A DNA stretch of 17,508 nt, taken from contig CAZNNL010000040.1 of the NCBI GenBank assembly GCA_964574395.1, positions 1 through 17,508 of the forward strand, in the 5' to 3' direction. The notes under the pieces are model-generated. The model was not told the origin of the DNA. It made no database searches and was given only the letters and a program-made list of their open reading frames with translations. The stretch is from JAXGQD01 sp964574395. Its GTDB lineage: Bacteria; Bacillota; Clostridia; Saccharofermentanales; Fastidiosipilaceae. The position numbers were made by a program, and so were the translations under genes. Shown piece by piece: positions 14,356 through 17,508 of this stretch (its first letter is position 1; each line of letters opens with the position of its first letter).

Positions 14356-15859
14356 GAGTCGTTTCCTCCTGTCTTCCGTCTTTAGTCATGGCCAAATGTA
14401 ATATTTCTTCTTGCGAATCACGCGGTGTTAAAAAGCCAGAAACACGTCCCTCGCACATGACCATGATGCGGTCAGACATCCCCAAAATTTCAGGCATTTC
14501 TGAGGAAACCATAATGATGGCAAAACCCTGCTGCGCCAAATTTCCGATAATCTCGTAAATTTGTGCCTTTGCTCCGACGTCCACACCTTTGGTTGGCTCG
14601 TCCAGAATCAGCACCTTCAATTCGTTCGCGAGTAGTTTGGCTACGACAACTTTTTGTTGATTACCACCCGAGAGCGATTTGGCTGTGGCGAAGATACTTT
14701 GCGCTTTCACGTCTAATTTTTCTGCGAAGGTTTTTGCTTTGGCACGGCCTGCATCTGTGTTTGTTAAACCAAACTTTCCGAGCTCAGCAATTATGGGAAG
14801 TGTAATGTTTTCGCCAATACCCCAATCAAGGATTAGACCCTTCAGTTGACGGTCCTCGGTAAGCATACCGATACCATGTTTCATCGCGTCATGAGGATGC
14901 CTAATATGTACTTGTTTGCCTTCTACAAAAATCTTGCCCGAACTTGCTTTTTCTGCACCAAAAACGCACTCCATGACTTCTGTTCGCCTAGCACCTACTA
15001 ATCCTGTGACGCCCAGTATTTCCCCTTTATGTACGTTAAAACTGACATCCTTGAAATAGCCAGTCCAAGACAAATTCTCAACACGCAATGCTTCTTCACC
15101 GATATTCGTGCTTGGCTTCGGATACATATCAGAGATTTCGCGACCCACCATGGCTTTGATTAATTCTTTGTTGGATATCTCATCCACTTGGTAGGTACTA
15201 ATGTATTGAGCATCCCTAAACACTGTGACACGAGATGCAAGACGATACATATCTTCAAAACGGTGGGAGATAAAAATAATGGAGTTCCCCTTGTCTCTGA
15301 GCTTTTCCGCTATGGTATAGAGATGTTCAGACTCTTGGTTTGTTAGCGCAGCCGTCGGTTCATCCATGATGATGATGCGAGCATCAAGTGAAAGTGCTTT
15401 GGCAATTTCAACCATTTGTTGTTGTGCCACACTAAGAGCTTCGATTTCATCACTCGATTTAAAGTCTGCGCCTAGCTCTTTAAGCAGTTCATCCGAACGA
15501 CGATGCATCTCTTTCCATTGAATGATGCCATTCTTAACAATTTCGTGCCCCATAAAAATGTTTTCTGCCACGCTCAACTGAGGGTAGGAAGTGACATGTT
15601 GGTAGATGGTTGCAATGCCCGCTTCCTGTGCTTCTTTGGTACCTTTAAAGACACGTTCCACGCCGTCTAAGAACATCTGACCAGCATCTGCATGATGCGC
15701 GCCAGAAATCACTTTAATTAAGGTTGATTTACCGGCGCCATTTTCTCCCATCAGGGCATGAATCTCGCCTTTACGCAAATCAAATTGCACCTGATCTAAA
15801 GCTTTTACACCAGGAAAAAACTTGCTGATGCCTTTAAGTTCTAGAATTGTGTCTGGCAT
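14348..15859 (-). CDS. rhaT: Sugar ABC transporter ATP-binding protein (two ATPase domains)
   Basis: A 503-residue RbsA/MglA-type fused ATPase. Domain 1 has Walker A GENGAGKST (38-46), signature LSVAQQQ (142-148), Walker B IIIMDEP (162-168) and switch His199. Domain 2 has a degenerate P-loop GLVGARRTE (286-294) lacking the usual Lys, signature LSGGNQQ (396-402) and Walker B VLILDEP (416-422). One altered site is normal for this family. The ATG at 15859 is chosen: it follows TAGGAGGAAGC, which contains the isomerase stop codon. The frame is open 41 codons further upstream, but only as overlap with the isomerase. It powers import through the two permeases. Here the symbol rhaT means the rhizobial ABC ATPase, not the E. 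coli rhamnose-proton symporter. Confidence 0.88.
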   Translation of the reverse strand: MPDTILELKGISKFFPGVKALDQVQFDLRKGEIHALMGENGAGKSTLIKVISGAHHADAGQMFLDGVERVFKGTKEAQEAGIATIYQHVTSYPQLSVAENIFMGHEIVKNGIIQWKEMHRRSDELLKELGADFKSSDEIEALSVAQQQMVEIAKALSLDARIIIMDEPTAALTNQESEHLYTIAEKLRDKGNSIIFISHRFEDMYRLASRVTVFRDAQYISTYQVDEISNKELIKAMVGREISDMYPKPSTNIGEEALRVENLSWTGYFKDVSFNVHKGEILGVTGLVGARRTEVMECVFGAEKASSGKIFVEGKQVHIRHPHDAMKHGIGMLTEDRQLKGLILDWGIGENITLPIIAELGKFGLTNTDAGRAKAKTFAEKLDVKAQSIFATAKSLSGGNQQKVVVAKLLANELKVLILDEPTKGVDVGAKAQIYEIIGNLAQQGFAIIMVSSEMPEILGMSDRIMVMCEGRVSGFLTPRDSQEEILHLAMTKDGRQEETTHA

Positions 15860-15867
15860 GCTTCCTC

Positions 15868-17370
15868 CTATTGGTCTACTTGGACGGTCTCGATTTGCAT
15901 AATCGCACCGAGTTTCTTGATACTTGCTGAGAGATGCCCTACAGCCATGGCAAAATGATGCGTCAAACCCTGTGCAAACCATTCGTCCATATACGCGTCG
16001 GGTGCTTGCTTAAATTTCACCGCAGTCTGTGTATTACCAATGGTCATAATGGTACCGTCAGTGGACATGGCGTCCGTGACAATGAATTTAAGATTTCCAT
16101 TCCTTAATTGTGTGAGTCCTAGTGTTGTGATTGGACCTTGTTTAACTTTAGCTTCTACGGAGACACCTGTTCCTTGTTTACCGTGGTATAGCCCCATGCC
16201 CCTTAGGATAGGTTTTTCTTTTGCGATTTCGAGGTGGAAGGGCCCATCATGACCAAGGAGAATCGTGCCATCTTCGTAATCCGTGACAACAATCTCGCAA
16301 AAACTTCCGCCGGCTCCCAAAATGTCGCAGATTTTCATTGCAACACAAGTTTTTAGGTCGCCTTCACCGGTGCAGGGGATTCCTTTTGCCGTTAATAGTG
16401 AATGCCCCACAATAAAACCGGCTTGAAGCTTTTCGTAAGGGCTGTTTGGCGAACCATGATAGTAATACGTCAAGGCGTCCAAATCACGTTTTTCCACCAA
16501 GGCATCTAGGGCGATGGCAACTCGTGCAGACCAATCCAATTGTTCTTCGCTCGGCTTCTGCGCGATGGGGTCCGCTGCTGCGGTATCGCTTATGGTAAAG
16601 AATTGGTCAATCTCTTGGCGCTTGTTTGATAAAGCAGCATCATCGATATTTTCCATTTCTGCATTGAGGTCGCACATCTCTAGCACATCAATATGAATGC
16701 CAGTCTGCGCTTGCAACATGGTGAAATCACTATATAAATCGAGCATGCCGCTGTATGTGTTACCTAGGAAACCAAAGCGTGCACCACGCAGATTGCGTTT
16801 TACTTTCGCAGCGTCTAGCCACTCCTTAATTTGTTCCCAAGCACGTTTGGCTTCAGGGCGATGAGCAGTGACTTCATCCGTCAAAGAGATATCAGGCGTT
16901 TTTTCTAAGCCCAAGAGCCCGTTAATGACGGTTGTACTGATAGCGGCACGTTCCAAGGCGTTAACAATCTCAGGCACAGGACATGCGCCGCAATGTGCAA
17001 GCCACTCTCCGGTTGTCGTTTTGGCATAATTGATCCTTGCCGTAGGTTGAAGATTAAGGATAATTGCTTTGGCTGTGCAGATTTGGTGTATGGGTAAGAC
17101 GGCATCACTCGTGACATAGGTGGCGGCATGAGCGAAAACAAGATCTACTTGTTGTCTGGCAAAATAATCCCCCGCAGCATAGCCACTTTCCGCATCATCA
17201 ACCAATCCAAAGTTACACACCTCAGCCCCAAGTTCTAGGAGACCTTGCTCAATAAATTCTCCATACTGAATAAGGCGCTCGCGCAGCCCCGGGAATTGGG
17301 ACCAGTAAGCTCTGAGTCCCATTGAATAAAGACCAACAACTGGTTTTTTATAAGAAACATGCTGCTTCAT
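15868..17370 (-). CDS. L-arabinose/L-fucose isomerase-family protein
   Basis: A 500-residue protein, first gene of the sugar operon, with AGGGGG 8 bp before ATG. Its C-terminal half matches the arabinose/fucose isomerase fold. TGEGDLKT (334-341) aligns with the AraA AEGDWKT motif and supplies metal ligand Glu336. GPFHLEIA (376-383) supplies His379, and GLTHHFAMAVGH (468-479) matches the AraA C-terminal His-His pair (His471-472). The family interconverts aldose and ketose using a divalent metal. The N-terminal half is more divergent. The genes around it suggest L-rhamnose or a similar sugar, yet it is not a classical RhaA. It may be an alternative isomerase for the imported sugar; the activity is inferred. 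Confidence 0.78.
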   Translation of the reverse strand: MKQHVSYKKPVVGLYSMGLRAYWSQFPGLRERLIQYGEFIEQGLLELGAEVCNFGLVDDAESGYAAGDYFARQQVDLVFAHAATYVTSDAVLPIHQICTAKAIILNLQPTARINYAKTTTGEWLAHCGACPVPEIVNALERAAISTTVINGLLGLEKTPDISLTDEVTAHRPEAKRAWEQIKEWLDAAKVKRNLRGARFGFLGNTYSGMLDLYSDFTMLQAQTGIHIDVLEMCDLNAEMENIDDAALSNKRQEIDQFFTISDTAAADPIAQKPSEEQLDWSARVAIALDALVEKRDLDALTYYYHGSPNSPYEKLQAGFIVGHSLLTAKGIPCTGEGDLKTCVAMKICDILGAGGSFCEIVVTDYEDGTILLGHDGPFHLEIAKEKPILRGMGLYHGKQGTGVSVEAKVKQGPITTLGLTQLRNGNLKFIVTDAMSTDGTIMTIGNTQTAVKFKQAPDAYMDEWFAQGLTHHFAMAVGHLSASIKKLGAIMQIETVQVDQ

Positions 17371-17404
17371 TGCTCTAACCCCCTTTGTCTAACAGAATCA
17401 AACA

Positions 17405-17434
17405 AGATAAAAATTAATTAATGTTGCTTAAGTC
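17405..17434 (-). promoter_or_regulatory. Possible promoter of the sugar operon
   Basis: On the - strand, TTGACT (17429-17434) and TTTTAT (17405-17410) are 18 bp apart and about 35 bp before the isomerase ATG. A second -35-like TTGTCA lies further upstream without a good -10. Positions 17435-17508 are AT-rich and hold no gene; no clear operator palindrome or catabolite-response element is visible there. Confidence 0.3.
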
Positions 17435-17508
17435 AAATTGCATATTTTTATGGGTGTTTTGCCATATAATTAAGTGTAAACTTGACAAAAAATGAATGCA
17501 TCCATTAC

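Noticed and set aside
15860..15982. 41-codon upstream extension of the ABC ATPase
   Set aside because: The added residues overlap the isomerase gene, lack a ribosome binding site and do not resemble an ABC protein N-terminus. The start at 15859 has TAGGAGGAAGC.
17435..17460. Catabolite-response element (cre) before the sugar operon
   Set aside because: The segment near TGGCAAAACACCCA is loosely reminiscent, but it lacks the central CG and other required positions of the cre consensus.

Overview
The window looks like a chromosomal segment from a low-to-mid G+C Gram-positive bacterium of the Firmicutes, most likely a clostridial-type anaerobe. This is inferred from the strong AGGAGG-type ribosome binding sites, TTG and GTG starts, two lipoprotein signal peptides, a Thr/Ala/Glu-rich lipoprotein linker typical of clostridial solute-binding proteins, a tRNA with encoded CCA, and the family content. 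No replication gene, phage gene, transposase or CRISPR array is visible.

Layout. (1) 1-1248 (+): a promoter with an inverted repeat, a PadR-family regulator, and an overlapping four-helix membrane protein that is probably its partner. (2) 1289-3327: three small unrecognised genes (a membrane protein, a secreted protein and a two-helix membrane protein) separated by two repeat-rich spacers (arrays A and B). (3) 3477-3552: tRNA-Thr(GGU). (4) 3678-5162 (-): a lipoprotein with an NlpC/P60-like domain and a SpaA/Cna-B-like domain. (5) 5356-10397 (+): a tightly packed four-gene operon: PlsC-type acyltransferase with a zinc ribbon, GltS-type carrier, CHAD-domain protein and FGGY sugar kinase. (6) 10398-10674: a third repeat-rich spacer (array C) between converging operons. 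(7) 10675-17370 (-): a sugar operon read right to left: AraA/FucI-like isomerase, two-domain ABC ATPase, two permeases, rhamnose-type binding protein, a probable terminator, then L-rhamnose mutarotase, probably with its own promoter.

The binding protein, permeases and ATPase form a complete CUT2-type importer. The mutarotase interconverts sugar anomers, the isomerase would make a ketose, and the kinase on the opposite strand would phosphorylate it. No aldolase and no classical RhaA, RhaB or RhaD is present, so the exact sugar (L-rhamnose or a related deoxy- or pentose sugar) is not settled.

The most unusual feature is an intergenic repeat family. A unit of about 25-35 bp with core TTGGCAAAAAANCAGCTTGT occurs 13 times, plus one decayed copy, in three spacers. 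Each array has two units on the + strand followed by two (three in array B) on the - strand. Within each array the spacing of the left pair matches that of the right pair: 51/50 bp in A and B, 61/61 bp in C. The arrays are therefore large near-symmetrical inverted repeats of unknown function. They also create several false ORFs.
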